DNA of 38,730 bases from Hydrogenophilaceae bacterium (GTDB lineage Bacteria > Pseudomonadota > Gammaproteobacteria > Burkholderiales > Thiobacillaceae), in contig JACAED010000014.1 of the NCBI GenBank assembly GCA_013389025.1, positions 1 to 38,730 on the forward strand, read 5' to 3'. The notes beneath the pieces are model-generated. The model saw only the letters and a list, made by a program, of their open reading frames with translations, had not been told where the DNA came from and did not search any database. The stretch's first letter is position 1; the number at the start of each line of letters is the position of its first letter. Both the position numbers and the translations under genes were made by a program. This document shows, in pieces, positions 17,829 to 27,606 of this stretch.

Positions 17829-19202
17829 GTGAAATGTATCCTGCATTTTGGCATGCAAAAAACCGGAAGCACTTCAATCCAGTCTTCCCTTTTTCATGCC
17901 CGCCTGAATGCAGGATTCAGGTATATCAATTTTGGTCAGCCCAATTCATCCATGTTTCTGGCCACAGCTTTTCTGCCCAGGCCTGAGGATTTCTATGCCA
18001 ACAAAAGGCGCGGACTGTCAGGGGAATTGCTTGTCGAGCGTCGTGAAGCGTTAAGACAATCTCTCCTGAAGCAGCTTTTCGAATGCGATGAGCACACTCT
18101 CATCATTTCTGCCGAAGATTTGACCAACATGGAACCCAAGGCGTTGATCGATTTGCGTAACTTCATCGGGCAATTTACTCAGGACATTGACCTCGTTGGC
18201 TATATTCGGGCTCCAAAATCTTTCATGGAAAGCTCGTTGCAGGAGCGAATCAAACATGGCCGATCACGATTCCATATCGAACAGATATTCCCGATGTACA
18301 GGCAGCGATTCGAGAAATTTGACAAGATATTCGGACGCGACCATACATTCTTCTGGCCGTTTGAGACAAAAGAATTTCCATCTGGTGATGTAGTGCTGGA
18401 TTTCTGTAGCCGTATCGGGCTGGACTTCCCCGCTGAGTCAGTCAGGCGTGTTAATGAGAGCCTCAATTTGCCGGCGATCAAATTGCTGTATGCCTACCGA
18501 AAATATGGCCCGGGCTATGGAGTAGGAGATGATGCGGTCAGGTCAAATGCCAGGCTATTGCGTGCCTTGCAGGCTTTGCCAGGCCCAAGACTTAGGCTTT
18601 CGCCCACGCTGGTTGAACCGTTGTTAGAAAAGTTCAGGGATGAAATTGACTGGATGGAAAACAGGCTGGGCCATTCGTTGGACGAGAGCATGGAGTCACA
18701 AGGCGATCAGTTAATTGCTACCGAAAGTGATTTACTATCACTTGATGAGCATTCATTAAAGTGGCTGGCGAACCAGCTTGGACCCGAGTACGAAAACCGG
18801 TCAGATTGGCGCATAAGCCCTCGTTTGGTGGCAAACTGGGTACATTCGCTAAGACTTAAACTTTATTCGGATTCCAAGGCGCTGGCGTCAGGGCAAGAGT
18901 CAATTGAATTAGTTTCTGGAGATGAAATTGAAATGGAAATTGAAAAACTGATAACGATCATCAAGGAAAGCATGCCGGACAAGGATTTCACTGTCCCTGA
19001 CAAGACATTGATTGCTTTGTTACGCAAAGTATTTGGTCATATCAGGAATGAAATCGAAAATACTCCTGATGGGGTTGTAAAGGTGACCGGATTAGGCTCG
19101 TTTCGCATCAGGCAGGTAGAGGTTGAAAAAGGCGAAAAAAAGGAAATCGTCAAAAGAGTGGTATTTCAACCACCGAGAGCGAAAGCCAAGGAAACCGAAT
19201 AA
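17829..19202 (+). CDS. Sulfotransferase-like protein fused to a C-terminal HU/IHF-like domain
   Basis: Residues 1 to about 215 form a sulfotransferase-like P-loop domain: HFGMQKTGSTSIQ (6-18) is the PAPS-loop pattern and YIRAPKSFMESSLQERI (125-141) the 3'-phosphate region. An unrecognised linker of about 150 residues follows. The last ~90 residues (about 368-457) resemble an HU/IHF subunit, with two helices and then VKVTGLGSFRIRQVEVEK, a lysine-rich turn and a basic tail. The same domain occurs alone at 20357-20647; 15 of 18 residues match in the core motif. The start is GTG, with AAGG 8 bases upstream. The frame is continuous across the junction, so I see no sign of a frameshift or chimeric assembly. 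Such a fusion is unexpected; see findings. Confidence 0.75.
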   Translation: MKCILHFGMQKTGSTSIQSSLFHARLNAGFRYINFGQPNSSMFLATAFLPRPEDFYANKRRGLSGELLVERREALRQSLLKQLFECDEHTLIISAEDLTNMEPKALIDLRNFIGQFTQDIDLVGYIRAPKSFMESSLQERIKHGRSRFHIEQIFPMYRQRFEKFDKIFGRDHTFFWPFETKEFPSGDVVLDFCSRIGLDFPAESVRRVNESLNLPAIKLLYAYRKYGPGYGVGDDAVRSNARLLRALQALPGPRLRLSPTLVEPLLEKFRDEIDWMENRLGHSLDESMESQGDQLIATESDLLSLDEHSLKWLANQLGPEYENRSDWRISPRLVANWVHSLRLKLYSDSKALASGQESIELVSGDEIEMEIEKLITIIKESMPDKDFTVPDKTLIALLRKVFGHIRNEIENTPDGVVKVTGLGSFRIRQVEVEKGEKKEIVKRVVFQPPRAKAKETE

Positions 19203-19407
19203 TCGGATATGCCCGGATCAGAAATCCATTTGCGAATTTTCTCCATGCTGCTCAAAGTGGTTGTGCATACCGGACACTATGCATGAACTGATAAGCCGGA
19301 AATATTTGAGCTGTCACATTGATAATGCATAGCCGGATATTGAAGTGTTTCGCTATTTGAGATTTCAGTCTCCTGGCAAGTGCACATTTGGCTGACGGAA
19401 ACGCTCA

Positions 19408-20274
19408 TTGTCAAATAAGGATTTCAGTCGCAGACATCTGGTTTTGTCCCGCATTGGAACGGGCCACGAATTACACAACCTGTTGGGCATCAATAACGAA
19501 GCGCGATCATGGGATCTTGCGCTCAGTACATATGACAATGTATCGATTGATACCGATGATTTCGTCGATTACATTCATCACTACAAGGGCGGAAAATGGG
19601 ATGGCATCTATGCCTTCTTTGCCAATCATCCAGACTTGCTGGAATCATATGAGTATTTCTGGTTGGTTGATGATGACATCCAGGCAAGTGCCAGTCAGGT
19701 CGAGGAGTTGTTTTCCCATGTTGAAAAATACCAATTTGAAATAGCCCAGCCAGCGCTGACTCCGGATAGCTATTACGCCCACCGGTTAACCCTGCAATGC
19801 CCGATATTCAATCATCGGCATACCAATTTTGTTGAATTGATGATGCCTGTACTTTCCAGAGCCGTGCTGAAGCAGGTCTTGCCTTATTTCAGGAATACAC
19901 AAAGCGGCTTGGGGCTCGATTGGCTCTGGAACGGATTTGTCAGCAGACCGAACGAAACCATTGCCATCATCGACAGAATTTCAATGTCTCATTACAGACC
20001 TCGGAACAAGCACTTGCGGGGCAGAATGGAAAAGGCAGGAATATTTGCGCATGAAGAAAAGGAGGCCACGATCAAAAATTGGAAGCTGAACAAAATTTAT
20101 CCCATCGCATTTTCTGGAATGCTCCTGAATGGAAAGTGCATCAGAAATCGGCTTGCCATGTCTTGTTTGATGACAAAAAATTATTGGATGCTCAGGCGTT
20201 CAATTTGCAGACCTGCCTGGTCATTGCTCGGCCTGATCAATTTTTCATTGCGTCAGGCTTTTTCGAAGCTATAA
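19408..20274 (+). CDS. DUF707-like putative glycosyltransferase
   Basis: This resembles DUF707 proteins, a group with a GT-A-like look and no firmly established activity. Features are the early HYKGGKWDGIYAFFANHPDLL segment and the acidic motif WLVDDDIQ (a DxD-like nucleotide-sugar/metal site), followed by a GLDWLWNG motif and a conserved SMSHYRPR. Length is 288 residues, with no signal peptide. An in-frame TGA at 19393-19395 limits the start to the TTG at 19408, with a weak GGA upstream. The lysine/arginine-rich C-terminal ~70 residues look less conserved; an alternative frame overlaps here (20079-20324), so a 3' frameshift is possible but not shown. It probably takes part in capsule sugar assembly. 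Confidence 0.65.
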   Translation: MSNKDFSRRHLVLSRIGTGHELHNLLGINNEARSWDLALSTYDNVSIDTDDFVDYIHHYKGGKWDGIYAFFANHPDLLESYEYFWLVDDDIQASASQVEELFSHVEKYQFEIAQPALTPDSYYAHRLTLQCPIFNHRHTNFVELMMPVLSRAVLKQVLPYFRNTQSGLGLDWLWNGFVSRPNETIAIIDRISMSHYRPRNKHLRGRMEKAGIFAHEEKEATIKNWKLNKIYPIAFSGMLLNGKCIRNRLAMSCLMTKNYWMLRRSICRPAWSLLGLINFSLRQAFSKL

Positions 20275-20356
20275 ATATCCTCTGGCAATGTCCGTTAAAA
20301 TGTCATTGGACATGCTCTTCTTGAAGCGTATTTAAAACCCATAGTTAGGATTTGAA

Positions 20357-20647
20357 ATGACCCCGATAGAAATCGTTGCCTTGATCAAGAATGAGAATCC
20401 CAAATTGATGTCGAACATCCAGGGAAAACAGGCTGCACAATTCGTTCGAGAAGCCTGGCAACTCATCAGCAAGCAAATTGAAGCAGTGGATGAAGGCCTG
20501 GTGAAAGTGCCAGGCCTGGGTTCTTTCAGGGTTCGTCAGGTCGAGCAGGAGAAAGACGGTACAAAAACAAAAGTCAGAAAAATTATATTCAAGGCATCAT
20601 CGGGCAAAGCCAGGTCAAGCAAACAGCCAACAAAAAAGAAGACTTGA
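20357..20647 (+). CDS. HU/IHF-like small DNA-binding protein with a shortened arm
   Basis: This is a 96-residue protein with the HU/IHF layout: two N-terminal helices, then LVKVPGLGSFRVRQV, which corresponds to the GFGTFxVRxR strand of HU. A short turn (EQEKDGTKTK), a strand and a basic tail (KQPTKKKT) follow. Classical HU has a long DNA-clasping arm with an RNPxTG tip; here that arm is only about a dozen residues and the intercalating Pro is missing. It may therefore bind DNA weakly, or act as an interaction module. A ribosome site, AGGA, lies 8 bases upstream of the ATG. It is paralogous to the C-terminal domain of the gene at 17829-19202. Function in a capsule locus is unknown; local regulation or pairing with the fusion protein are options. 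Confidence 0.75.
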   Translation: MTPIEIVALIKNENPKLMSNIQGKQAAQFVREAWQLISKQIEAVDEGLVKVPGLGSFRVRQVEQEKDGTKTKVRKIIFKASSGKARSSKQPTKKKT

Positions 20648-20775
20648 GCCATATCCTGGTTTCGGGAATACGCGGAAGGCTGAATTCGAGTAGAACCTTA
20701 TCCTGAAAATTTGGCATCATGATTTTGTGGTGTCGAGATGTAATCAGTGAAATACCCAACTAGCGAGTCAGGCTC

Positions 20776-22782
20776 TTGTATTTCACACTTTCTCCTAAAC
20801 TGGCGGGCTTGAAAAATCTTGACTGCCTGCTTGAAGCCCCGCTCAGGTTTGGCTTGCCTGCCGGTTCAAATGGCCGAAATGTCTTGGTGGGGTGGGGGAG
20901 AAAGCCGCTTCACACATTGGCTTTGCGATACGCCAATTCCAGGGCATTGCCATTTTTGACCATTGAAGACGGATTTCTTCGCTCGGTAGGACTTGGAAAG
21001 CAGGAGCCTCCGCTTTCCATCGTTGTCGATGATATCGGCATCTACTACGATGCAAACGGGCCATCCCGCCTTGAACTCCAGATATCATCGAAACATTCAG
21101 TCGATCAACTCGCTCGCGCGCGGGACATCATCAAGCGGTGGCGAGAGGGCAGACTTTCAAAATACAATCATTGCCGAGAATCGGCCGAGAATTTCAATGC
21201 CACACAGCCTTATGTACTGGTTGTGGATCAAACCCGTAATGACGCATCGATTATCCATGGTTCATCGGATTCGTCGAGGTTTCGTCAAATGCTTGAAGCG
21301 GCACTCGACGAAAATCCGGAACACCTCGTATTGTTGAAGGCCCATCCCGAAACCCTCACGGGTCACAAAAGGGGACACTTCGACTCAAGAATATTGAGAA
21401 AAAGTTCCAGGATCAGGGTGGTTGACCAGGCGTTTCATCCGGTTTCCCTGATTGAACACGCGGACAAGTTGTATACCATGACCTCGCAAATGGGCTTCGA
21501 GGGGCTTGTATGGGGCAAACGGGTCAGAACGTTTGGCATGCCCTTTTACGCGGGTTGGGGGCTGACTGTAGATGAAATTCATGCGCCACCAAGGCGTAAG
21601 CCCGTTGCGCTTGAAGACCTGGTATATGCAGCTCTGGTCGAATATCCCCGCTACATGGATCCGGAAACGCGCCAGCGCTGCGAAGTCGAGCGTCTCATGC
21701 AATGGATGACCTTGCAGCGCAAAATGCGCGAGCGATTTCCTCATCGGGTATATGCGAAGGGTTTTTCCATCTGGAAAAAACCAATTGTTCGCAAGTATTT
21801 TCAGGGAAGCGAAGTGAGATTTTTGCCCGGTAACAAATCCATTCCACCAGGAGCAAGCCTTGCAGTCTGGGGCAGCCGGGTAAGACAATTACATGGGTTT
21901 GATCCTGAATCATCCGGAAAACCGCCTGAAAGAGAACACACCATACAGCTTGAAGACGGGTTTCTGCGTTCAGTAGGATTGGGCAAGGATCTTGCACTGC
22001 CCCTGTCCTGGGTAATGGACCGTCAGGGTATCTACTATGATCCTGCTCGGCCTTCTGATCTTGAGCATATTCTCCAGAATGTATCATTTGAAGCTGCGGT
22101 GCTTGAAAGGGCTTCCGCATTGAGGCGTCGGATTGTTTCTGTTGGCATTACCAAGTACAACATTAACCGTGAAAGAATCTGGCAACGTCCGACTGGGACA
22201 ATGCGTGTAATCCTGGTTCCAGGGCAGGTCGAAACGGATGCCTCGATTGCGTGCGGGGCGCCACTTGTAAAAAGGAATATCGAACTTCTGCAGTCTGTCA
22301 GAAAAGCCAACCCCCAGGCATATGTTGTTTACAAGCCGCATCCCGACGTGGTGGCGGGTATGCGCAAGAGAGGGCTGGGCGAGGAAAATGCGGAATTGTA
22401 TTGCAATGAAGTTGTAGCGGATTGCTCGATGTCGGACTTGTTGCAGAAGGTGGATGAAGTGCATGTCATGACTTCGCTTGCGGGGTTTGAGGCATTACTG
22501 AGAGAAAAAAGGGTGGTGGTTTATGGCCAGCCTTTTTATTCCGGATGGGGGTTGACCGAGGACATGATTCCTCTTTCGCGCCGGTCAAGAAAACTGACAC
22601 TCGATGAGTTGACAGCAGGGGTTTTGATTGAATATCCCACCTATGTCAGCCGGGCAACCGGAAAATTCACGACCCCTGAACGGATTATCGACGAATTGAT
22701 CGAATGGCAGGAATTCTGTTCAAAGACACCGGCTTACTGGCTGAAACTCATTCGCTTCTATCAAAAACGGGTCTCGAATTAA
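20776..22782 (+). CDS. kpsC: Capsule poly-Kdo linker glycosyltransferase KpsC
   Basis: KpsC adds alternating beta-linked Kdo residues to the lipid primer that anchors group 2 capsules. The 668-residue protein has the duplicated KpsC structure: IEDGFLRSVGLG...PPLSIVVDD in the first half is echoed by LEDGFLRSVGLG...LPLSWVMDR in the second. MTSQMGFEGLVWGKRV and FYAGWGLT are likewise echoed by MTSLAGFEALLREKRV and FYSGWGLT. Other hallmarks are VDQTRNDASI / VPGQVETDASI and VYKPHPDV. A stop 15 bases upstream leaves the TTG at 20776 as the first usable start, and the resulting N-terminus aligns well with the family. It is cytoplasmic and works with KpsS. Confidence 0.95.
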   Translation: MYFTLSPKLAGLKNLDCLLEAPLRFGLPAGSNGRNVLVGWGRKPLHTLALRYANSRALPFLTIEDGFLRSVGLGKQEPPLSIVVDDIGIYYDANGPSRLELQISSKHSVDQLARARDIIKRWREGRLSKYNHCRESAENFNATQPYVLVVDQTRNDASIIHGSSDSSRFRQMLEAALDENPEHLVLLKAHPETLTGHKRGHFDSRILRKSSRIRVVDQAFHPVSLIEHADKLYTMTSQMGFEGLVWGKRVRTFGMPFYAGWGLTVDEIHAPPRRKPVALEDLVYAALVEYPRYMDPETRQRCEVERLMQWMTLQRKMRERFPHRVYAKGFSIWKKPIVRKYFQGSEVRFLPGNKSIPPGASLAVWGSRVRQLHGFDPESSGKPPEREHTIQLEDGFLRSVGLGKDLALPLSWVMDRQGIYYDPARPSDLEHILQNVSFEAAVLERASALRRRIVSVGITKYNINRERIWQRPTGTMRVILVPGQVETDASIACGAPLVKRNIELLQSVRKANPQAYVVYKPHPDVVAGMRKRGLGEENAELYCNEVVADCSMSDLLQKVDEVHVMTSLAGFEALLREKRVVVYGQPFYSGWGLTEDMIPLSRRSRKLTLDELTAGVLIEYPTYVSRATGKFTTPERIIDELIEWQEFCSKTPAYWLKLIRFYQKRVSN

Positions 22783-22913
22783 GGGGTTGATCTACAACCA
22801 AATCCGGTGAACATGATCAACAGACCTTGAAAATGAGGCATCAATTTTGCTTTAGTTTGCATGCAAAGGTACGTTATATAGGGCATGCATAGTTACAAGG
22901 TTGACATGATTCA

Positions 22914-24221
22914 ATGATGAACAATGGCCTCTCCATTTATCGTGGAAAGCGAATCCTGCTCTTGCAGGGACCGCTTGGGCCTTTTTTCAGCCGATTGGCA
23001 ACGGATCTTGCCCGCATTGGTGCCGAGGTACACAAGGTTAATTTCAATGGCGGCGACTGGGTTTTCTTCAATGGACCCAATGCCTATTCATTCCGCGGTC
23101 AACCGGAAGACTGGCCAAACTTTTTCAATGGCCTGCTGGAGAATCTGAAAATTGATTATGTGCTACTTTTCGGAGATTGCCGCGAATACCATCGAAAGGC
23201 ACATGCCATTGCCAAGGCAAAGGGCATCGAAGTTGGTGTCTTCGAAGAGGGATATCTGCGACCGGACTGGATTACCCTTGAACACTCCGGCGCCAATGGC
23301 CATTCTGAAATTCCCCGGGATCCGGATTTTTATCGCGGAATGAATTTGCAAACACATGATCGCCATGTGCGAGTCGTGGGCAAAACATTTGCCATGACGG
23401 CCATGTGGGCGATCATGTACTACCTTGCCGCATGCATGTTGTGGCCGTTGTATCCGCACTACCGGCATCATCGCCCGCTCAGTCTGATGGAGGCAATTCC
23501 ATGGATCAGGGCAGGATGGCGCAAACTGTTCTATTCAGTCACCGAGCGGCATGTTCTGGATCGCCTGATCAGGGAAAAGTCCGGAAATTTCTTTCTTGTG
23601 CCTCTGCAGGTGCATAACGATTCACAGGTATGCGTCCACTCTCCTTACGCCGACGTATGTGAGTTCATGGTTGAGGTGGTTGCTTCATTTGCAGCACACG
23701 CCCCCAGAGATTCGCTGCTGGTGATCAAGCATCATCCGATGGACCGTGGCTATCATGATTATTCTGGATTGATCAGGGAGTTACAGCAGCAGTACGGCTT
23801 GAATGGCAGACTCGTGTATGTCCATGATCTGCATCTGCCCACACTACTTGACCATGCCACCGGCGTGGTCGTGATTAACAGCACTGTGGGCCTGTCTGCG
23901 TTGCTTCATGGGGCACCCACCTTGACCAGAGGAAGCGCCTTTTATGATATTGAAGGGATGACTTATCAAAATGGCCTGGACAGTTTCTGGGAAAGCGCGA
24001 GGGAAGTCAGGATAGATACAGACGTGCTGAATGGTTTCAGGCTGTACTTGCAGCGCTGCAAGTTGATCAACGGAAATTACTACAAGCGGATTGCCGAGAG
24101 TGATATGGCTACCGGACTGATGTGGTCACAGGATCAGCTGCCACATTGCGATACGCTTTCAGGACGCCGGATCGCCCACAAGCCCGCATCGCTTCTTCAT
24201 TCCACCTCTCATCAGATTTAG
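22914..24221 (+). CDS. kpsS: Capsule lipid-anchor Kdo transferase KpsS
   Basis: KpsS attaches the first Kdo to the phosphatidylglycerol-type anchor, after which KpsC extends the linker. Family features are LLLQGPLGPFFSRLA at the start, VNFNGGDW, FGDCREYHRKAHAIAK, VFEEGYLRPDWITLE, LVIKHHPMDRGYHDY and VVINSTVGLSALLHGAPT. The length of 435 residues is normal, and a hydrophobic stretch in the middle (MTAMWAIMYYLAACMLWPLY) suggests membrane association. The start is one of two adjacent ATGs (22914 or 22917). KpsC/KpsS next to KpsMTED proves an ABC-dependent, Kdo-linked capsule rather than a Wzy-type one. Confidence 0.94.
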   Translation: MMNNGLSIYRGKRILLLQGPLGPFFSRLATDLARIGAEVHKVNFNGGDWVFFNGPNAYSFRGQPEDWPNFFNGLLENLKIDYVLLFGDCREYHRKAHAIAKAKGIEVGVFEEGYLRPDWITLEHSGANGHSEIPRDPDFYRGMNLQTHDRHVRVVGKTFAMTAMWAIMYYLAACMLWPLYPHYRHHRPLSLMEAIPWIRAGWRKLFYSVTERHVLDRLIREKSGNFFLVPLQVHNDSQVCVHSPYADVCEFMVEVVASFAAHAPRDSLLVIKHHPMDRGYHDYSGLIRELQQQYGLNGRLVYVHDLHLPTLLDHATGVVVINSTVGLSALLHGAPTLTRGSAFYDIEGMTYQNGLDSFWESAREVRIDTDVLNGFRLYLQRCKLINGNYYKRIAESDMATGLMWSQDQLPHCDTLSGRRIAHKPASLLHSTSHQI

Positions 24222-24295
24222 AACCTGACCAGGTTCGTGGAAAGGCTGATCCATTGGGGGGCATTTCCATTCATATCGACCGATAGCGTGAGAAA

Positions 24296-25495
24296 TCATC
24301 CTAATGCCCTCGCCAATCTGCCCAGCGCGTTTTCCAGGTTGGCGTTGGAGGTGGCGAAGGACAGCCGGATATAGCCATCGGCACCAAAGGCGGAGCCAGG
24401 CACGACTGCGACACCGGCTTCGTTGAGCAGGTATTCGGACAACGCCAGATCGGTGGCTTCGCTGATTTTTCTTTTGGCCTGCATATTCGCGGCGGCTTCG
24501 CGCGCGTCGGGGAAAGCGTAGAAGGCACCACCAGCGTCCAGGCATTTCAGACCGGGTATGGCGTTCAGGCCATCCACCACCATGCGATGACGCTGCCTGA
24601 ATGCTTCGAGCATGGGCGCCATGCAGCGCTGGTCGCCATTCAGTGCGGCTTCTGCGGCAACCTGCGAGATCGAAGTGGGGTTGGATGTCGACTGCGACTG
24701 AATGTTGGTCATGGCCTCGATGATGGCCTGCGGCCCTGCGGCATAGCCGATGCGCCAGCCGGTCATGGAATAGGCCTTGGATACGCCATTCAATACCAGG
24801 GTGCGGTCGTGCAGATCGGGGCAGGCATTGAGGATGTTGACGAAAGGCGCGTCATTCAACCGGATATGCTCGTACATGTCATCGGTGGCGATCATCACGC
24901 GGGGATGTTTGCGCAGCACTTCGCCCAGTGCCGACAGTTCGGCTTGTGTATAGACCGCGCCGGTGGGATTGCTGGGGCTGTTGATGACGAATAGTTTGGT
25001 TCTGGGTGTGATGGCGGCTTCGAGTTGCGCCGGGCTGATCTTGAAACCCTGCTCGATGCCCGCATAGACGATGACGGGTTTGCCATCCGCCAGCAGCACC
25101 ATGTCCGGATAGGACACCCAATAGGGTGCGGGAATGATGACTTCGTCGCCTGCATCCAGCACGGCCTGTGCCAGGTTGTAGAAGCTCTGCTTGCCGCCGC
25201 ATGACACCAGAATCTGTTTGGGCGTGTAGGTAAGACCGTTGTCGCGCTGGAACTTGGCGATGATGGCGGTTTTCAGACCCGGTGTGCCATCCACAGCCGT
25301 GTATTTGGTAAACCCCTTGTTGATGGCATCGATGGCTGCCTGCTTGATGTGTGCCGGCGTGTCGAAGTCGGGCTCGCCCGCACCCAGCCCGATGATGTCC
25401 TTGCCGGAAGCCTTGAGCGCAGCGGCGCGGGCAGTGACGGCAAGAGTAGGGGACGGCTTGATGGACTGGACGCGTCGGGAAAGCAGGGGATTCAT
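24296..25495 (-). CDS. Pyridoxal-phosphate aspartate aminotransferase (class I, AatA type)
   Basis: This transfers amino groups between aspartate and 2-oxoglutarate (and perhaps prephenate in some relatives) in the cytoplasm. It shows the Ib-subgroup pattern: LGAGEPDFDTPAHIKQAA near the N-terminus, ILVSCGGKQSFYNLAQAVLD, NSPSNPTGAVY, and the PLP-lysine region VSKAYSMTGWRIGYAAG. The C-terminal FATSNANLENAL segment is also typical. The length of 399 residues is standard. It is transcribed divergently from uvrB, with under 70 bases between them, and marks the end of the capsule locus. Confidence 0.92.
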   Translation of the reverse strand: MNPLLSRRVQSIKPSPTLAVTARAAALKASGKDIIGLGAGEPDFDTPAHIKQAAIDAINKGFTKYTAVDGTPGLKTAIIAKFQRDNGLTYTPKQILVSCGGKQSFYNLAQAVLDAGDEVIIPAPYWVSYPDMVLLADGKPVIVYAGIEQGFKISPAQLEAAITPRTKLFVINSPSNPTGAVYTQAELSALGEVLRKHPRVMIATDDMYEHIRLNDAPFVNILNACPDLHDRTLVLNGVSKAYSMTGWRIGYAAGPQAIIEAMTNIQSQSTSNPTSISQVAAEAALNGDQRCMAPMLEAFRQRHRMVVDGLNAIPGLKCLDAGGAFYAFPDAREAAANMQAKRKISEATDLALSEYLLNEAGVAVVPGSAFGADGYIRLSFATSNANLENALGRLARALG

Positions 25496-25564
25496 AATGT
25501 CGGGTGAAGTAAAATAGTTGTTTTTGCGTGATTTTTCGTTTCGAAACAGGGCCTGATTTTACCC

Positions 25565-27604
25565 GTGATCCTCACCTTCCCCAATAGCCCTTTTCGCCTG
25601 CATCAGCCGTTTGAAGCGGCCGGCGACCAGCCGGAAGCCATCCGTAAAATTACCGAGGGCTTTGAGGATGGGCTGGCATTCCAGACTTTGCTGGGCGTGA
25701 CGGGGTCAGGCAAGACTTACACCATGGCGCATGTCATTGCCCGCCTGGGCCGGCCTGCGCTGATCCTGGCGCCGAACAAGACCCTGGCCGCACAGCTTTA
25801 TGCCGAAATGCGTGAGTTCTTTCCCGAAAACGCCATCGAGTATTTCGTTTCCTACTACGATTATTACCAGCCCGAGGCTTATGTGCCTTCGCGCGACCTG
25901 TATATCGAAAAAGATTCCAGCATCAACGAGCACATCGAGCAAATGCGGCTGTCGGCCACCAAGTCGCTGATGGAACGGCAGGATGTGGTGATCGTGGCGA
26001 CCGTGTCCTGCATTTACGGTATTGGCGACCCGGTGGATTATCACAGCATGATCCTGCATCTGCGTGTGGGCGAGAAACTCGGCCAGCGCGAAGTGCTGCA
26101 ACGCCTGACCGCCATGCAGTACGAACGCAACGAGTTTGATTTTTCGCGCGGCACGTTTCGCGTACGCGGTGACGTGATCGATGTGTTTCCGGCGGAAAAC
26201 GCCGAAACCGCGTTGCGCATCAGCCTGTTCGATGATGAGATTGAAAGCCTGCAACTATTCGATCCGTTGACCGGGCAGATATTATCCAAGGCGCCGAGAT
26301 TCACGGTGTATCCGTCCAGCCATTACGTTACCCCGCGCGAGACCACGCTCAAGGCCATCGAGAAGATCAAGGCCGAGCTCAAAGACCGGCTGGAATATTT
26401 CTACGCCAACCACAAACTGGTTGAAGCCCAGCGGCTTGAGCAACGCACCCGGTTTGATCTGGAGATGCTGAACGAAATGGGTTTCTGCAAGGGGATCGAG
26501 AATTACTCGCGGCATCTGTCAGGGCGCAAGGCAGGTGAGCCGCCGCCCACACTGATCGATTACCTGCCCCCTCAGGCGATCATGATGATCGATGAATCGC
26601 ATGTCACCATTCCACAGGTGGGCGGCATGTACAAGGGAGACCGCGCGCGCAAGGAAAACCTGGTGGAATATGGTTTTCGCCTGCCCTCGGCGCTTGACAA
26701 CCGGCCATTGAAGTTCGAGGAATTCGAGCGCCTGATGCCGCAAACGCTATTTGTCTCCGCCACGCCTGCGGATTACGAGGAAAAACATCAAGGGCAGGTG
26801 GTGGAGCAGGTCGTGCGGCCCACCGGCCTGATCGATCCCGTGGTGGAAGTGCGTCCTGTCGTCACGCAGGTGGATGATCTGTTGTCCGAATGCCGCAAGC
26901 GGATAGACCAAGGCGAGCGCGTGCTGGTCACCACGTTGACCAAACGCATGGCAGAAGATCTGACGGATTATTTGAGCGAACACGGCATCAAGGTGCGCTA
27001 TCTGCATTCGGATATCGATACCGTCGAGCGTGTCGAAATCATACGCGATTTGCGTCTGGGCGTATTCGATGTGCTGGTCGGCATCAATCTGTTACGCGAA
27101 GGGCTGGATATTCCGGAAGTCTCGCTGGTGGCAATTCTGGATGCGGACAAGGAGGGTTTTCTGCGTTCCACCCGCTCATTGATCCAGACCATTGGGCGTG
27201 CGGCCAGACATATTCACGGCACCGCCATCCTGTACGCGGATACGATTACCGATTCCATGCGCCGCGCCATCGACGAGACCGAGCGCCGCAGGAACAAGCA
27301 GATTACATTCAATAGGTCGCATGGCATTACGCCCAAGGGCGTGGAGAAAAAAATCAAGGACATCATCGACAATGTCGTAGACCTTGAATCCGCACGGCTT
27401 GAACTGAAAGCTGCCCAGACCCTGGCTGCGTATCACCTCATGTCTGAGAAGGAACTCAATCGGGAAATCAAGCGCACCGAGAAAGACATGCATGATGCCG
27501 CCAAAAATCTGGAATTCGAGAAAGCCGCGGAACTTAGAGACAGCTTGAAAGAACTCAAGCAGGTTTTGTTCGGAATCGAACAGGGTAAAGAATCAAGGAT
27601 ATAA
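25565..27604 (+). CDS. uvrB: Excinuclease ABC subunit B (UvrB)
   Basis: UvrB is the DNA damage-verification helicase of nucleotide excision repair; it is loaded by UvrA and recruits UvrC. Walker A is GVTGSGKT. The damage-probing beta-hairpin region [20 protein letters not shown] is complete, as are the DEAD-like [11 protein letters not shown] and helicase motif [11 protein letters not shown]. The C-terminal UVR domain ([21 protein letters not shown]), which contacts UvrC, is intact. Length is 679 residues. The start is GTG at 25565; the resulting N-terminus ([17 protein letters not shown]) is canonical, although no clear ribosome site is visible. Confidence 0.97.
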   Translation: MILTFPNSPFRLHQPFEAAGDQPEAIRKITEGFEDGLAFQTLLGVTGSGKTYTMAHVIARLGRPALILAPNKTLAAQLYAEMREFFPENAIEYFVSYYDYYQPEAYVPSRDLYIEKDSSINEHIEQMRLSATKSLMERQDVVIVATVSCIYGIGDPVDYHSMILHLRVGEKLGQREVLQRLTAMQYERNEFDFSRGTFRVRGDVIDVFPAENAETALRISLFDDEIESLQLFDPLTGQILSKAPRFTVYPSSHYVTPRETTLKAIEKIKAELKDRLEYFYANHKLVEAQRLEQRTRFDLEMLNEMGFCKGIENYSRHLSGRKAGEPPPTLIDYLPPQAIMMIDESHVTIPQVGGMYKGDRARKENLVEYGFRLPSALDNRPLKFEEFERLMPQTLFVSATPADYEEKHQGQVVEQVVRPTGLIDPVVEVRPVVTQVDDLLSECRKRIDQGERVLVTTLTKRMAEDLTDYLSEHGIKVRYLHSDIDTVERVEIIRDLRLGVFDVLVGINLLREGLDIPEVSLVAILDADKEGFLRSTRSLIQTIGRAARHIHGTAILYADTITDSMRRAIDETERRRNKQITFNRSHGITPKGVEKKIKDIIDNVVDLESARLELKAAQTLAAYHLMSEKELNREIKRTEKDMHDAAKNLEFEKAAELRDSLKELKQVLFGIEQGKESRI

Positions 27605-27606
27605 GC

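Noticed and set aside
22857-22888. Two GCATGC palindromes before kpsS as an operator
   Set aside because: Two 6-base palindromes 24 bases apart are too short to support a binding-site claim, and no matching pair was seen before the other capsule genes.
24221-24236. Hairpin GAACCT-GACC-AGGTTC between kpsS and the aminotransferase gene as a terminator
   Set aside because: The stem is only 6 bp and there is no T-run on either strand.
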